Assembly: GCF_003989665.1 (NCBI RefSeq)
Contig: NZ_RZIJ01000012.1
Location: forward strand, 146,242 to 210,241
Direction of reading: 5' to 3'
DNA from: Azospirillum doebereinerae
GTDB taxonomy: Bacteria > Pseudomonadota > Alphaproteobacteria > Azospirillales > Azospirillaceae
Length of the DNA: 64,000 nt
Positions 46,940 through 55,325 of the stretch are shown one piece after another. The position numbers were made by a program, and so were the translations under genes. Under the pieces are notes generated by a model, which did not search any database, was not told the origin of the DNA, and saw nothing but the letters and a program-made list of their open reading frames with translations. Each line of letters opens with the position of its first letter. The first letter of the stretch is position 1.

Positions 46940-46972
46940 GAAGCCCCTCTCCCGCGAGGGGAAAGGGGCTTC
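46940..46972. repeat. CCCTCTCCC palindrome copy
   Basis: GAAGCCCCTCTCCC and GGGGAAAGGGGCTTC around GCGAG, with one or two unpaired bases, between the thiolase and atoE genes. Same family as 3043-3067. Confidence 0.65.
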
Positions 46973-46981
46973 AGGAAGCGG

Positions 46982-48367
46982 TCAGAGGTAGAGGCCTATC
47001 AGGAAGATCGGCAGCGTCAGGATCAGCGCCGTGGCGCAGTAGCCCATGATGTCGCGAACCCCCAGCCCGGCGATGGCGAGCGCCGGCAGCGCCCAGAAGG
47101 GTTGCGCCATGTTCATCCACTCCTCGCCGTAGGCGATGGCCATGGCGGCCTTGCCCAAATCGACGCCCAACTGCTGCGCGGCGGGCATCACGAAGGGACC
47201 CTGCACCACCCAGTGACCGCCGCCCGAGGGCACCGCGAAGTTGATCAGGCCGGAGGACAGGAAGGCGAGGACCGGGAAGGTCTCCTTGGTGGCGATGTCG
47301 ACGAACCAGTTGGTGATCAGCCCGCCCAGGCCGGAATGCTCCATCATGATCTGGATGCCGGCGTAGAAGGGGAACTGGACCATGATCCCGGCGGTGCCGC
47401 GCGCGGCGTTGGCGACGGCGCGGGCGTAGGCCATCGGCGTGCCGTGCAGGATGACGCCGGCGATCAGCATGATCAGGTTGACGGTGTTGATGTTGAGGTC
47501 GAAGCCCTTGGCCCGGAAGTACAGGAACAGGTAGACCAGACCGAAGGCGCCGACGACGAAGCCCAGGATGCGGCTTTCCTCAAGACGTTCGGCCGGGCTG
47601 GCGTCGGGGCCGAGGATGCGGCGGGTCGATTCCTCCGGCTTCAGCAGCGCCGGATCGACGGCCACCACGTCGCTCGCCTTCGGGTGCATCATCCAGCAGA
47701 TCAGCGGCAGGACGACGATCAGCGCCAGCGTGATGCCGATGTTGTAGCCGGTGAACAGGGTGTCGTTGATCGGGATCAGCCCGACCGTCTTCTCCATCGG
47801 GTTGCCCTTGGTCGCGGCGACCAGCGGCACCGAGCCGGAGAAGCCGCCGTGCCACGTCATGAAGCCGATGTAGGCCGAGGCGATCAGCAGCCGGTAATCC
47901 GATTTCGGCACGCGGCGGGCGACCTCGCGGGCGAACATTGCGCCGACGACGAGGCCGAAGCCCCAATTGACGATGTTGGTGACGGCGGCGGCGAAGCAGA
48001 CCAGCATGACGCCCTGGGCCGGGGTCTTGGCGATCGACGCCACCCGCCCCAACACCTTGCGGATCGGCTCGGAGCTGGCCAGCGCGTGGCCGGTGACCAG
48101 CACCAGCGCCATCTGCATCGAGAAGGCCAGCAGGTTCCAGAATCCGCCGCCCCACATCTGCACGAGGTCGGTCGGGCCGCTCGGCGTCAGCCACCACGCC
48201 AGGACGAAGGTCAGCACGGTCAACAGGATGGCGAAGACCAGCGGATCGGGAAGGTAGCGGCTGACCAGCCAGGTCAGGCCACGGGAGATCGGGGTGATCG
48301 GGTTGAAACGGGCGCCCTCGTCGGAGGATGGTCCGGGCGACGGTCTCGGGGTTGCGCTGACGCTCAT
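46982..48367 (-). CDS. atoE: short-chain fatty acid transporter AtoE
   Basis: A 461-residue membrane protein with about 12 helices of the AtoE/short-chain fatty acid permease family. It contains WWLTPSGPTDLVQMWGGGFW, GHALASSEPIRKVLGRVA and the conserved NFAVPSGGGHWVVQGPF. It should import acetoacetate, butyrate or similar acids. It lies in one minus-strand run, atoD-atoA-atoE-phaA. Confidence 0.93.
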   Translation of the reverse strand: MSVSATPRPSPGPSSDEGARFNPITPISRGLTWLVSRYLPDPLVFAILLTVLTFVLAWWLTPSGPTDLVQMWGGGFWNLLAFSMQMALVLVTGHALASSEPIRKVLGRVASIAKTPAQGVMLVCFAAAVTNIVNWGFGLVVGAMFAREVARRVPKSDYRLLIASAYIGFMTWHGGFSGSVPLVAATKGNPMEKTVGLIPINDTLFTGYNIGITLALIVVLPLICWMMHPKASDVVAVDPALLKPEESTRRILGPDASPAERLEESRILGFVVGAFGLVYLFLYFRAKGFDLNINTVNLIMLIAGVILHGTPMAYARAVANAARGTAGIMVQFPFYAGIQIMMEHSGLGGLITNWFVDIATKETFPVLAFLSSGLINFAVPSGGGHWVVQGPFVMPAAQQLGVDLGKAAMAIAYGEEWMNMAQPFWALPALAIAGLGVRDIMGYCATALILTLPIFLIGLYL

Positions 48368-48440
48368 GGCGGGTCTCCAACCGTCCCCCGCCGCGATTTG
48401 GATCGGCGGGCGGGGGCGGCGTGTGCGGTCAAACTGCGGT

Positions 48441-49097
48441 TCAGGCGCCGATCGGCATTTCCGGGACGCTGTCCGGGACGATCAGTTCGGCGCCGGTCAC
48501 GGCCAGGACGTCGGCCACGGACACGCCGGGCGCGGTCTCCTTCAGGACCAGACCGGCCTCGGTCGGCTCGATCACCGCCAGGTCGGTGACGATGAGATCG
48601 ACCCGGCGGACCGAGGTCAGCGGCAGGGCGCAGCGCTTGACGATCTTCGGCTCGCCCTTGGCGCTGTGCTGCATGGCGACGATGACGCGCTTGGCGCCCG
48701 ACACCAGATCCATCGCGCCACCCATGCCGGGCACCATCCTGCCGGGCACCATCCAGTTGGCGAGCCGGCCCTCCTCGTCCACCTGCAACCCGCCCAGCAC
48801 CGTCACGTCGAGGTGCCCGCCCCGGATCAGGCCGAAGGACATGGCGCTGTCGAAGGCCGCCGCGCCCGGCACGGCGCCGATCGGGCTGCCGCCGGCGTCG
48901 CTGAGGTCCCAGTTCTCCGCGCCGGCCTCCGGCACCGGGGCCATGCCGACGATGCCGTTCTCCGACTGGAAGAACACGTTCACGCCGGCCGGCAGATGCG
49001 CCGCCACCATGGTCGGCAGGCCGATGCCGAGGTTCACCAGATTGCCCGCCCGCAGTTCCAGCGCGACGCGCTTGGCGATCAGGGTTTTCTCATCCAT
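48441..49097 (-). CDS. atoA: 3-oxoacid CoA-transferase subunit B (AtoA-like)
   Basis: A 218-residue subunit containing NLGIGLPTMVAAHLPAGVNV and the catalytic Glu in FQSENGIVGM (near residue 50). It transfers CoA from acetyl- or succinyl-CoA to acetoacetate or a short acid, with AtoD. Its start overlaps the atoD stop by 8 nt. Confidence 0.93.
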   Translation of the reverse strand: MDEKTLIAKRVALELRAGNLVNLGIGLPTMVAAHLPAGVNVFFQSENGIVGMAPVPEAGAENWDLSDAGGSPIGAVPGAAAFDSAMSFGLIRGGHLDVTVLGGLQVDEEGRLANWMVPGRMVPGMGGAMDLVSGAKRVIVAMQHSAKGEPKIVKRCALPLTSVRRVDLIVTDLAVIEPTEAGLVLKETAPGVSVADVLAVTGAELIVPDSVPEMPIGA

Positions 49098-49752
49098 GGC
49101 GTTGCTCCTTGGCGACCAGGCAGTCGACCAGCACGTTCGGGGTCACGACGGAATCCGGCGGGATGACGCCGACCGGCACGATGTCCTCGGCCTCCGCGAT
49201 CACCGTTCCGGCCGCCATGGCCATCAGCGGGTTGAAGTTGCGCGCGGTCAGCGCGTATTCGAGGTTGCCGAGGTAATCGGCGCGCTTGGCCGCGATCAGC
49301 GCGAAGTCGGCCTTCAGCGGCTTTTCCAGCAGGTAGACGACGCCGTCGACCTCGACCCGCTGCTTGCCCTCCTCCACCACGGTGCCGACGCCGGTCGGTG
49401 TCAGAATGCCGCCCAGGCCGAAGCCGCCGGCGCGCACGCGTTCGGCCAGCGTGCCCTGGGGGACCAGTTCGACCTCGGTCTCGCCGGCGATCATCTGGCG
49501 CTGGGTTTCCGGGTTGGTGCCGATGTGGCTGGCGATCACCTTGCGGACCGCCTTGGCGGCCACCAGCCTGCCGATGCCCACGGTGGGGCGGGCGGTGTCG
49601 TTGCAGATGACGGTCAGGTCGCGCTTGCCCTGGCGCAGCAGCTCCGCGATCAGGCGGGGCGGCGTGCCGACGCCCATGAAGCCCCCGATCATCAGAACGG
49701 CGCCATCGGGAATGGCCGCGACGGCCTCTTCCAGTTTTCGCACTTTGCTCAT
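49090..49752 (-). CDS. atoD: 3-oxoacid CoA-transferase subunit A (AtoD-like)
   Basis: A 220-residue subunit, MSKVRKLEEAVAAIPDGAVL, then the CoA-binding MIGGFMGVGTPPRLIAELL and GFGLGGILTPTGVGT. The frame is open 29 codons upstream without coding character; the ATG at 49752 is the family start. It is the first gene of the operon and lies behind a sigma-54 promoter (49958-49973), about 200 nt upstream. Confidence 0.93.
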   Translation of the reverse strand: MSKVRKLEEAVAAIPDGAVLMIGGFMGVGTPPRLIAELLRQGKRDLTVICNDTARPTVGIGRLVAAKAVRKVIASHIGTNPETQRQMIAGETEVELVPQGTLAERVRAGGFGLGGILTPTGVGTVVEEGKQRVEVDGVVYLLEKPLKADFALIAAKRADYLGNLEYALTARNFNPLMAMAAGTVIAEAEDIVPVGVIPPDSVVTPNVLVDCLVAKEQRHG

Positions 49753-49957
49753 TAGACGTCCCCCTTGGGCATCGGGGTGCTGCGGACGCCTGTCCGCGCA
49801 ACATCCCGTGGCATTGGCGCGCGTTCCACCGGTCGTCAACCGGTCGCTGGGCGCCGACGCCCATTCGTTGATTCGTAGCGCTGAGACCTCAGGGGCGCCG
49901 CGCCGGTCGGCGTTCTGGCTGGACCGAGTGGGAGCGCTGAGGGTCGATCACACATAC

Positions 49958-49973
49958 GCAAGCGTTGTGCCAA
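49958..49973 (-). promoter_or_regulatory. sigma-54 (-24/-12) promoter of the ato operon
   Basis: On the minus strand the sequence is TTGGCACAACGCTTGC. The GG and GC elements are exactly 10 bp apart, and only the position after TTGGCAC departs from the textbook consensus. Transcription would start about 49946 and run into atoD. E. coli atoDAEB is likewise sigma-54/AtoC-dependent. Confidence 0.8.
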
Positions 49974-50058
49974 AAGGCGTAGGGGTAGTTCCAAAAGGAG
50001 AAATCCAGCAAACGCGCCGATCCGGCGGGGCGGGTGTGAAGGATGGGCGGAGGGCGGG

Positions 50059-50096
50059 TGCGCAACTTTGTGCGTGCTGCGCAAACGTTTGCGCAG
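50059..50096. promoter_or_regulatory. paired palindromic sites, likely activator (AtoC-type) binding
   Basis: CTGCGCAAACGTTTGCGCAG (50077-50096) is a perfect 20-bp palindrome. An imperfect second copy, TGCGCAACTTTGTGCG, lies at 50059-50074, about 20 bp centre to centre, so both face the same side of the helix. They sit roughly 100-130 bp upstream of the sigma-54 promoter, the usual place for an enhancer-binding protein. Confidence 0.7.
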
Positions 50097-50135
50097 TGGG
50101 CGCCGTCGTCCCCGGATTCGACGCGAACGGATGGG

Positions 50136-50154
50136 AATGAGAAGCCTTCGCATT
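50136..50154. promoter_or_regulatory. Fur-like palindrome before the fpv-like operon
   Basis: AATGAGAAGCCTTCGCATT pairs AATG-GAAG with CTTC-CATT around a central C, with a single mismatch. It resembles a Fur site of the AATGAGAAT/ATTCTCATT type and lies 74 nt before fpvG. Iron control of this operon would fit its role. Confidence 0.5.
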
Positions 50155-50227
50155 TTTATGCTGCGGATCCCTCCCCTCCCGTTCGTCTAAGGAGGAAGGG
50201 CGCGGGTCGCTTTCCGGAGAGTATGAG

Positions 50228-51364
50228 ATGAGCGCTGGCAAGTCGCGGACGCGGCTGTGGTTCCTGTGGCATTCCTGGTTGGCCATGCCCCTGTGGGCGT
50301 TTCTGTTTTTCGTCTGCCTGACCGGCACCATCGCCGTGGTCAGCACCGAGATCATGTGGCTGGTCGATCCCTCGATGCGGGCGTCGGGCGAGGGCGAGCC
50401 GCTGCCGCCCAGCGCGCTGATCGCCGCCGCCGAGGGCTCGACGCCGGGCGCGCGGGTGACCTCGCTGACCTGGGGCGGATCCCACATGGCGGTGGGCGCC
50501 CGGATAGCGCTGCCCGACGGCACCTTCGCCACCGCCTGGGTGAACCCGGTCAGCGGCGTCGTGCAGGGCCTGTCCGGCAACAACTCGTTCCGCCAGTTCG
50601 TCCGCGCCCTGCACGGCTGGCTGCTGACCTTCCCCGTCGGCTGGTATCTGGTGACCCTGCTGGCGATCCCGCTGCTGGGCTCGCTGATCACCGGGCTGGT
50701 GGTCTACAAGAAATTCTGGAAGTCCTTCTACCAGCCGCGCATCCGCTGGAGGCAGGCGCCGCGCGTGATGCTGGGCGATTTGCACCGCGTCGCCGGGACG
50801 TGGTCGATCTGGTTCATCGCCATCATGTCGGTCACCAGCCTGTGGTTCCTGATCTACCTCGCCCTGATCCATCTCGGCATGGGTCTGGGCGGCGGCAAGC
50901 CGCCGGTGCTGGTCGCGCGCGAGGACATCCCGGTGGCGGCGACGCCGCCCAAGGTGAACCCGAACGCCATCCTGGCCGCCGCCACGGCCGCTCTGCCCGA
51001 CATGCGGCTGCGCTACCTGGGTCTGCCGGGAACCGCCTACGACCCGGCGTCGGTGATCGGCTCCAGCGGCCAGACGCCGTTGCTGCCGGACTTCATCCGG
51101 CTGAACCCCTTCACCGCGACGGTGATCAAGGTGGAGGGCGGGCTGGACGGCGCGTCGGGCATCGAGCTGACCCGCACCATCATGCGCGCCCTGCACACCG
51201 GCGATTTCGGCGGCCTGCCGATCAAGCTGATCTGGTTCGTCTTCGGCTTGGTCATGACCACCCTGGTGTTCAGCGGCATGCTGATCTGGGTGAAGCGGAC
51301 GGCGCGCGCCACCGTGGACGCGGTGCGCCGCGTCAAGCTGGCGGAGGGCTCGTCCAATGCGTAA
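50228..51364 (+). CDS. fpvG: PepSY-type membrane reductase, FpvG-like
   Basis: A 378-residue inner-membrane protein of the PepSY_TM class with four main helices (about 17-38, 130-155, 195-222 and 335-358) and two periplasmic segments. Conserved His and Trp lie in ALHGWLLTFPVGWYLV and LGDLHRVAGTWSIWFI, placed as possible haem or flavin ligands. In Pseudomonas aeruginosa FpvG is the reductase that frees iron from ferripyoverdine in the periplasm. It starts an eight-gene run in the fpvGHJK-CDEF order, and the next gene overlaps its end by 8 nt. The assignment rests on family plus order. Confidence 0.82.
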   Translation: MSAGKSRTRLWFLWHSWLAMPLWAFLFFVCLTGTIAVVSTEIMWLVDPSMRASGEGEPLPPSALIAAAEGSTPGARVTSLTWGGSHMAVGARIALPDGTFATAWVNPVSGVVQGLSGNNSFRQFVRALHGWLLTFPVGWYLVTLLAIPLLGSLITGLVVYKKFWKSFYQPRIRWRQAPRVMLGDLHRVAGTWSIWFIAIMSVTSLWFLIYLALIHLGMGLGGGKPPVLVAREDIPVAATPPKVNPNAILAAATAALPDMRLRYLGLPGTAYDPASVIGSSGQTPLLPDFIRLNPFTATVIKVEGGLDGASGIELTRTIMRALHTGDFGGLPIKLIWFVFGLVMTTLVFSGMLIWVKRTARATVDAVRRVKLAEGSSNA

Positions 51365-51830
51365 GCTCCTGGCGAGCAAGGCTTGGCAGCGCAACAAGTT
51401 CCACCTCAGCGCGCTGATGATGCTGGTGCCGCTTCCCTTCCTGCCCGGCTATTTCAGCGCGAAACCGATCTTCGCGCCGCCCGAGATCCACCGGGCGGTC
51501 AGCGTCGGCCCCTTCCCGATCACGCTGGTCACCTTCGACCAAGCGCCCCACCGGGGACCGGCGGGAGATTTGGTGAAGGACTACTCGATCCGTCTCCAGC
51601 CCGCCGACCTCGACCGCGTGCGCGGCGTCTTCCTGCGGGTGGGCAAGCCGCGCAATCTGCGCGCCGCCGGGGCGCTGGGCTTCGGCAACCCCTACGAACG
51701 GGAGGCCGAGGTGGCCATGCCCGCGAATCCGACCGGAACGGAGGAGCTGTGGCTGACGGTGGAGGATTGGACCGGCACGGTGCATCAGACATCGCTGCCG
51801 CTGGCCGAGGTCTTGGGAGGAAAGCGATGA
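51357..51830 (+). CDS. fpvH: FpvH-like membrane-anchored protein
   Basis: A 157-residue protein with one N-terminal membrane helix (about 15-33, FHLSALMMLVPLPFLPGYF) and a periplasmic beta-rich domain. It has no known catalytic motif. In the Pseudomonas operon FpvH sits between the reductase FpvG and FpvJ and supports iron release. It overlaps fpvG by 8 nt and fpvJ by an ATGA. Confidence 0.72.
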   Translation: MRKLLASKAWQRNKFHLSALMMLVPLPFLPGYFSAKPIFAPPEIHRAVSVGPFPITLVTFDQAPHRGPAGDLVKDYSIRLQPADLDRVRGVFLRVGKPRNLRAAGALGFGNPYEREAEVAMPANPTGTEELWLTVEDWTGTVHQTSLPLAEVLGGKR

Positions 51831-52153
51831 GTCCGCGCGTTTTGGTGCCGGCGGCGGGGCTGGCCCTGTCCACCCTGCTGTTCACCGTCTCCACGGCCCA
51901 GGCCCACTACCCGATCTGCGAATGCAGGATGGCGGACGGCCAGACGGTGGTCTGCACCGGCGGCTTCTCCGACGGGTCGAAGGCGGTGGGCGTGGTGCTC
52001 GACGTCATCGCCTACGACGAGCAGATCCTGGTCAAGGGCAAGCTGGGGGAGGATTCCACCCTCTCCTTCCCGCGTCCCGCGCAGGATTTCTACGTCCTGT
52101 TCGACGCCGGTCCCGGCCATACGGTCGAGGTCGAGCACACTTCGATCAAATAG
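51827..52153 (+). CDS. fpvJ: FpvJ-like small periplasmic protein
   Basis: A 108-residue secreted protein. After a signal peptide (cleavage about residue 26, AQAH) the mature part starts HYPICECRMADGQTVVCTGG with three close Cys residues and ends in a beta-rich domain. The Cys cluster and His suggest metal or redox chemistry. Its place in the order matches FpvJ. ATG at 51827 overlaps the fpvH stop. Confidence 0.72.
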   Translation: MSPRVLVPAAGLALSTLLFTVSTAQAHYPICECRMADGQTVVCTGGFSDGSKAVGVVLDVIAYDEQILVKGKLGEDSTLSFPRPAQDFYVLFDAGPGHTVEVEHTSIK

Positions 52154-52160
52154 CGGAACC

Positions 52161-52727
52161 ATGCATCATCAGATCGTCCGCCGTGCCGGGGCCGAGCGCG
52201 AGACCGCGTGGGTCCTGCTGGCCTCCGCCGCGATTATCGCCTGTGCCGTCGCCGCCGTCGGCCTGCGCCCGGCGCCGCCGCCCGAGCCGGTGGCCGCCGC
52301 CCACCAGATCGACTCCCGCACCGGGCTGACCAGCGCCGAGCAGGGCCTCCACGCCGACCTCAAGGTGGCGGGGGCGGAGATCGCCGCCCTGCTGCGGGAA
52401 ACCGGCGCCGCGCCGAAGCCGGCGGAGCTGGCCGCCCAGGCCCTGCCGCCCTTCGCCCGCGACACCAGCGCCACGGCGCGCGGCAGCCATGCCTGGACCC
52501 TGGCGGAGGCCGGCCACGGCGTCGCCTATGCCGGCGTCTCCGCCGCGCCCGAGCTGGCGGGGTCGATGGTGCTGGTGCTGGACACGCACGGCAAGGACCA
52601 CGCCGAGCCCCAGGTCTGGCTGAAACGGGCCGCCGAGGCGCCGCCCCCCGGCCTGGACGAAAAGACGCTGGCCGCCGCCGGCTGGAAGCAGGTCACCGCC
52701 ACCTTCACCGCCGGAGTGACACGATGA
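52161..52727 (+). CDS. fpvK: FpvK-like / DUF6162 membrane-anchored protein
   Basis: A 188-residue protein with one N-terminal membrane helix (about 17-36) and a periplasmic, Ala-rich domain with His near residues 48, 63, 98, 107 and 133. It resembles DUF6162, the family name of FpvK. It starts 7 nt after fpvJ and shares an ATGA with fpvC. Confidence 0.72.
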   Translation: MHHQIVRRAGAERETAWVLLASAAIIACAVAAVGLRPAPPPEPVAAAHQIDSRTGLTSAEQGLHADLKVAGAEIAALLRETGAAPKPAELAAQALPPFARDTSATARGSHAWTLAEAGHGVAYAGVSAAPELAGSMVLVLDTHGKDHAEPQVWLKRAAEAPPPGLDEKTLAAAGWKQVTATFTAGVTR

Positions 52728-53662
52728 CCAGTGACACGATGAACGGCACCACCATGAACCGCCGCCGCTTTCTCGCCGCCGCTGCCGCGACCGGTCTCGT
52801 CGGTGCCGCCGGGGGAGCCCGCGCCGCCGTTCCCCAGCGCTTCGGCGTCACCCTGCACCCCTATTACTCCTACGTCGCCAACGTCGTCGGCAATCTGGCC
52901 GAAGTCGTGCCGATCATCCCCTCGGGCTTCAACCCGCACGCCTACGAACCGCGTCCCGAGGACATCCTGCGCATCGGCAGCCTCGACGCCATCGTGCTGA
53001 ACGGGATCGGGCACGACGACTTCGCCGGACGCATGATCGCCGCCTCCTCCAAGCCCGCGCTGCCGGTGGTCGAGGCCAACGCCGACGTGCCCCTGCTGCC
53101 CGCCGCAGGATCGGCGGCGCGGGCTTCGGGCAAGGTGGTGAACCCGCACACCTTCCTGTCGATCACCGGAGCGGTGCTCCAGGTCGCCACCATCGCCCGC
53201 GAGCTGGGGCGGCTGGACCCGGCCAACGCCGAGTCCTACGCCGCCAACGCGCGCGCCTACTCCCGCCGTCTGCGGCTGCTGCGGGCCGACGCGCTGGGCA
53301 AGCTGGCCTCGGCGGGCGACGCGCGCCTGCGGGTCGCGACCATCCACGGCGCCTACGACTACCTGCTGCGCGAGTTCGGGCTGGAGGTCGCCGCCGTGGT
53401 CGAGCCCGCCCACGGCATCGAGCCCAGCCCGGCGCAGCTCGCCGAGACCATCAGGACGATGCGGGCGCTCGACGTGCAGGTGATCTTCTCGGAGCTGAAC
53501 TTCCCCAGCGCCTATGTCGACACCATCCGCCGCGAGACCGGCATCCGGCTCTACGCCTTCTCGCACATCGCGCACGGCGACTACGCCGCCGACCTGTTCG
53601 AACGCGAGATGACCCGCAACATGGACACGCTGGTCCAGGCCATGCTGGAGGCCAAGCCATGA
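52724..53662 (+). CDS. fpvC: metal ABC transporter substrate-binding protein, FpvC-like
   Basis: A 312-residue cluster A-I (ZnuA-type) binding protein. A twin-arginine-like signal MNRRRFLAAA stands near residue 11, so export may be by Tat. Metal-ligand His candidates are His45 (TLHPYYSYV), His72 (NPHAYEPRPED) and His142 (NPHTFLSITG). In Pseudomonas FpvC takes the reduced iron and passes it to FpvDE. The second binding protein, fpvF, closes the operon. ATGs at 52724, 52739 and 52754 are possible; 52724 overlaps the fpvK stop. Confidence 0.85.
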   Translation: MTSDTMNGTTMNRRRFLAAAAATGLVGAAGGARAAVPQRFGVTLHPYYSYVANVVGNLAEVVPIIPSGFNPHAYEPRPEDILRIGSLDAIVLNGIGHDDFAGRMIAASSKPALPVVEANADVPLLPAAGSAARASGKVVNPHTFLSITGAVLQVATIARELGRLDPANAESYAANARAYSRRLRLLRADALGKLASAGDARLRVATIHGAYDYLLREFGLEVAAVVEPAHGIEPSPAQLAETIRTMRALDVQVIFSELNFPSAYVDTIRRETGIRLYAFSHIAHGDYAADLFEREMTRNMDTLVQAMLEAKP

Positions 53663-54438
53663 GCGGCAACACCGGCGGCACCCCCAAGGGCGGCCCCGCC
53701 ATCCTGTTCGACCGGGTCGATCTGACGCTCGGCCGCACCGTCATCCTGGACCAGGTCTCGCTGCGGGTCGAGCCGGGCGCCGTCCACGCGGTGGTCGGCC
53801 CCAACGGCGGCGGCAAGTCGTCGCTGATCCGCGCCCTGCTGGGGCAGGCGCCGCACCGGGGCATGGTCCGGCTGGACTGGCCGGGAGAGGCGCCGGGCGT
53901 CACCGCCTATGTGCCGCAGGCGGTCGAGTTCGACCGTGGCCTGCCGATGACGGTGGAGGATTTCCTGGCCGTGCTGTGCCAGCGCCGCCCCGCCTTCCTG
54001 GGGCCGGACCGCCGCATCGACTACGGCGCGGCGCTGGAGCGCGTCGGCATGGCGGGCAAGCGGCGGCGGCGCTTCGGCGCGCTGTCGGGGGGCGAGCGCC
54101 AGCGCGTGCTGCTGGCCCAGGCGCTGATCCCCGCCCCCGATCTCGTCATCCTGGACGAGCCGATGACCGCGCTCGACGAGACCGGCTGCACCATCTTCGA
54201 GGAGCTGCTGGCCGATTTCCGCGCCGCCGGCACGACCGTCCTGTGGGTCGAGCACGACCTGGCCCAGGTGCGCCGTCTGGCGACGCGGGTGTCGGGGCTG
54301 AACCGCCGGGTGCTGTTCGACGGCCCGCCGCCGGCGATGCTGTCGCCCGACCGGGTGCTGGACCTGTTTTCCGCCGTTCCCCGCCGCACGACCGGCAACG
54401 CAGGCGACGCGCGCGTGGTCGAGAGGGCAGCGCTATGA
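53659..54438 (+). CDS. fpvD: metal ABC transporter ATPase, FpvD-like
   Basis: A 259-residue ATPase with Walker A VGPNGGGKSS (residues about 46-55), signature ALSGGERQRVLLAQAL, Walker B LVILDEPMTALDE and switch LWVEHD. It belongs to the manganese/zinc/iron chelate branch. It would energise FpvE for iron uptake. ATGA overlaps lie at both ends. Confidence 0.87.
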   Translation: MSGNTGGTPKGGPAILFDRVDLTLGRTVILDQVSLRVEPGAVHAVVGPNGGGKSSLIRALLGQAPHRGMVRLDWPGEAPGVTAYVPQAVEFDRGLPMTVEDFLAVLCQRRPAFLGPDRRIDYGAALERVGMAGKRRRRFGALSGGERQRVLLAQALIPAPDLVILDEPMTALDETGCTIFEELLADFRAAGTTVLWVEHDLAQVRRLATRVSGLNRRVLFDGPPPAMLSPDRVLDLFSAVPRRTTGNAGDARVVERAAL

Positions 54439-55325
54439 GCTTCGACGGTTTGCGCCTGCTGATCCAGGGCTGGGCCGGGGCCGGGCTGCTGCCCTCGGGC
54501 CTCGCTCACGGCTTCCTCGTCAACGCGCTGCTCTCCGGGCTGGTCATCGGCCCGGTGCTGGGGGGCCTGGGCACGCTGGTGGTGACCAAGCGGCTGGCCT
54601 TCTTCTCCGAGGCGGTGGGCCACGCGGCGCTGACCGGCGTCGCCATCGGCATCCTGGTGGGGGAGCCCTACACCGGCCCCTACGCCAGCCTGTTCGGCTA
54701 CTGCCTGCTCTTCGCCATCCTGGTGAACTACACGCGCAACCGCAGCGACCTGACCTCCGACACGCTGATCGGGGTGTTCCTGTCGGTGTCGCTGGCGCTG
54801 GGCGCCAGCCTGCTGCTGATCCTGGCGAGCCGGGTCAACATCCACATCCTGGAGAACGTGCTGTTCGGCTCGGTCCTGACGGTGGACGACCGCGACCTCA
54901 CCGTGCTGCTGGCGGTCGCCGCCGGGGTCGTGCTGGTGATGCTGCCGCTGTTCAACCGACTGCTGCTGGCCAGCTTCAACCCGGCCCTGGCGCGGGTGCG
55001 CGGGGTGCCGGTGAAGGGGCTGGATTATCTGTTCATCGTGCTGATCACCGTGGTCACCGTGGCGTCGGTCAAGATCATCGGCGCCATCCTGGTCGGCGCC
55101 CTGCTGGTCATCCCCGCCGCCGCCGCGCGGGTGGTGGCGTCCAGCCTGCGGGGGTTCTTCCTGCTGTCCATCGCCTTCGCCAGCGTGGCGGCGGTGGCCG
55201 GGATCCTGCTGCCGGTTCAACTGTCGCTGCCGGTGCCGTCGGGCGGCGCCATCATCCTGGCCGCCGGAGCCCTGTTCCTCGGCGCGCTGCTGGTGCGTCT
55301 GGTCACGAGAGGGGAAGAAGGATGA
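54435..55325 (+). CDS. fpvE: metal ABC transporter permease, FpvE-like
   Basis: A 296-residue ABC-3 family permease with eight or nine helices. It contains FFSEAVGHAALTGVAIGILV near residue 56, a conserved family motif, and the later SVKIIGAILVGALLVIPAAA. It carries ferrous iron, or manganese/zinc by family, across the inner membrane. It overlaps fpvD and fpvF by 4 nt each. Confidence 0.87.
   Translation: MSFDGLRLLIQGWAGAGLLPSGLAHGFLVNALLSGLVIGPVLGGLGTLVVTKRLAFFSEAVGHAALTGVAIGILVGEPYTGPYASLFGYCLLFAILVNYTRNRSDLTSDTLIGVFLSVSLALGASLLLILASRVNIHILENVLFGSVLTVDDRDLTVLLAVAAGVVLVMLPLFNRLLLASFNPALARVRGVPVKGLDYLFIVLITVVTVASVKIIGAILVGALLVIPAAAARVVASSLRGFFLLSIAFASVAAVAGILLPVQLSLPVPSGGAIILAAGALFLGALLVRLVTRGEEG

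Larger units (their letters stand above)
49753..50227. other. divergent control region between ato operon and fpv-like operon
   Basis: About 475 nt without a gene. It holds a sigma-54 promoter facing the ato operon, two palindromic upstream sites, a Fur-like palindrome nearer the fpv-like operon and a strong AAGGAGG-like stretch (50190-50198). These are listed separately. Reading frames crossing it look non-coding. Confidence 0.6.

Noticed and set aside
45638..48589. 983-codon plus-strand frame across the thiolase, atoE and atoA genes
   Set aside because: It is antisense to three well-recognised genes and shows only Gln/Asp/Arg-rich sequence.
52724..55325. Simple zinc uptake system (znuABC)
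   Set aside because: Family motifs alone would allow it, but the four upstream fpvGHJK-like genes and the second binding protein fit the ferri-siderophore iron-release system better, and no Zur-like site was recognised.
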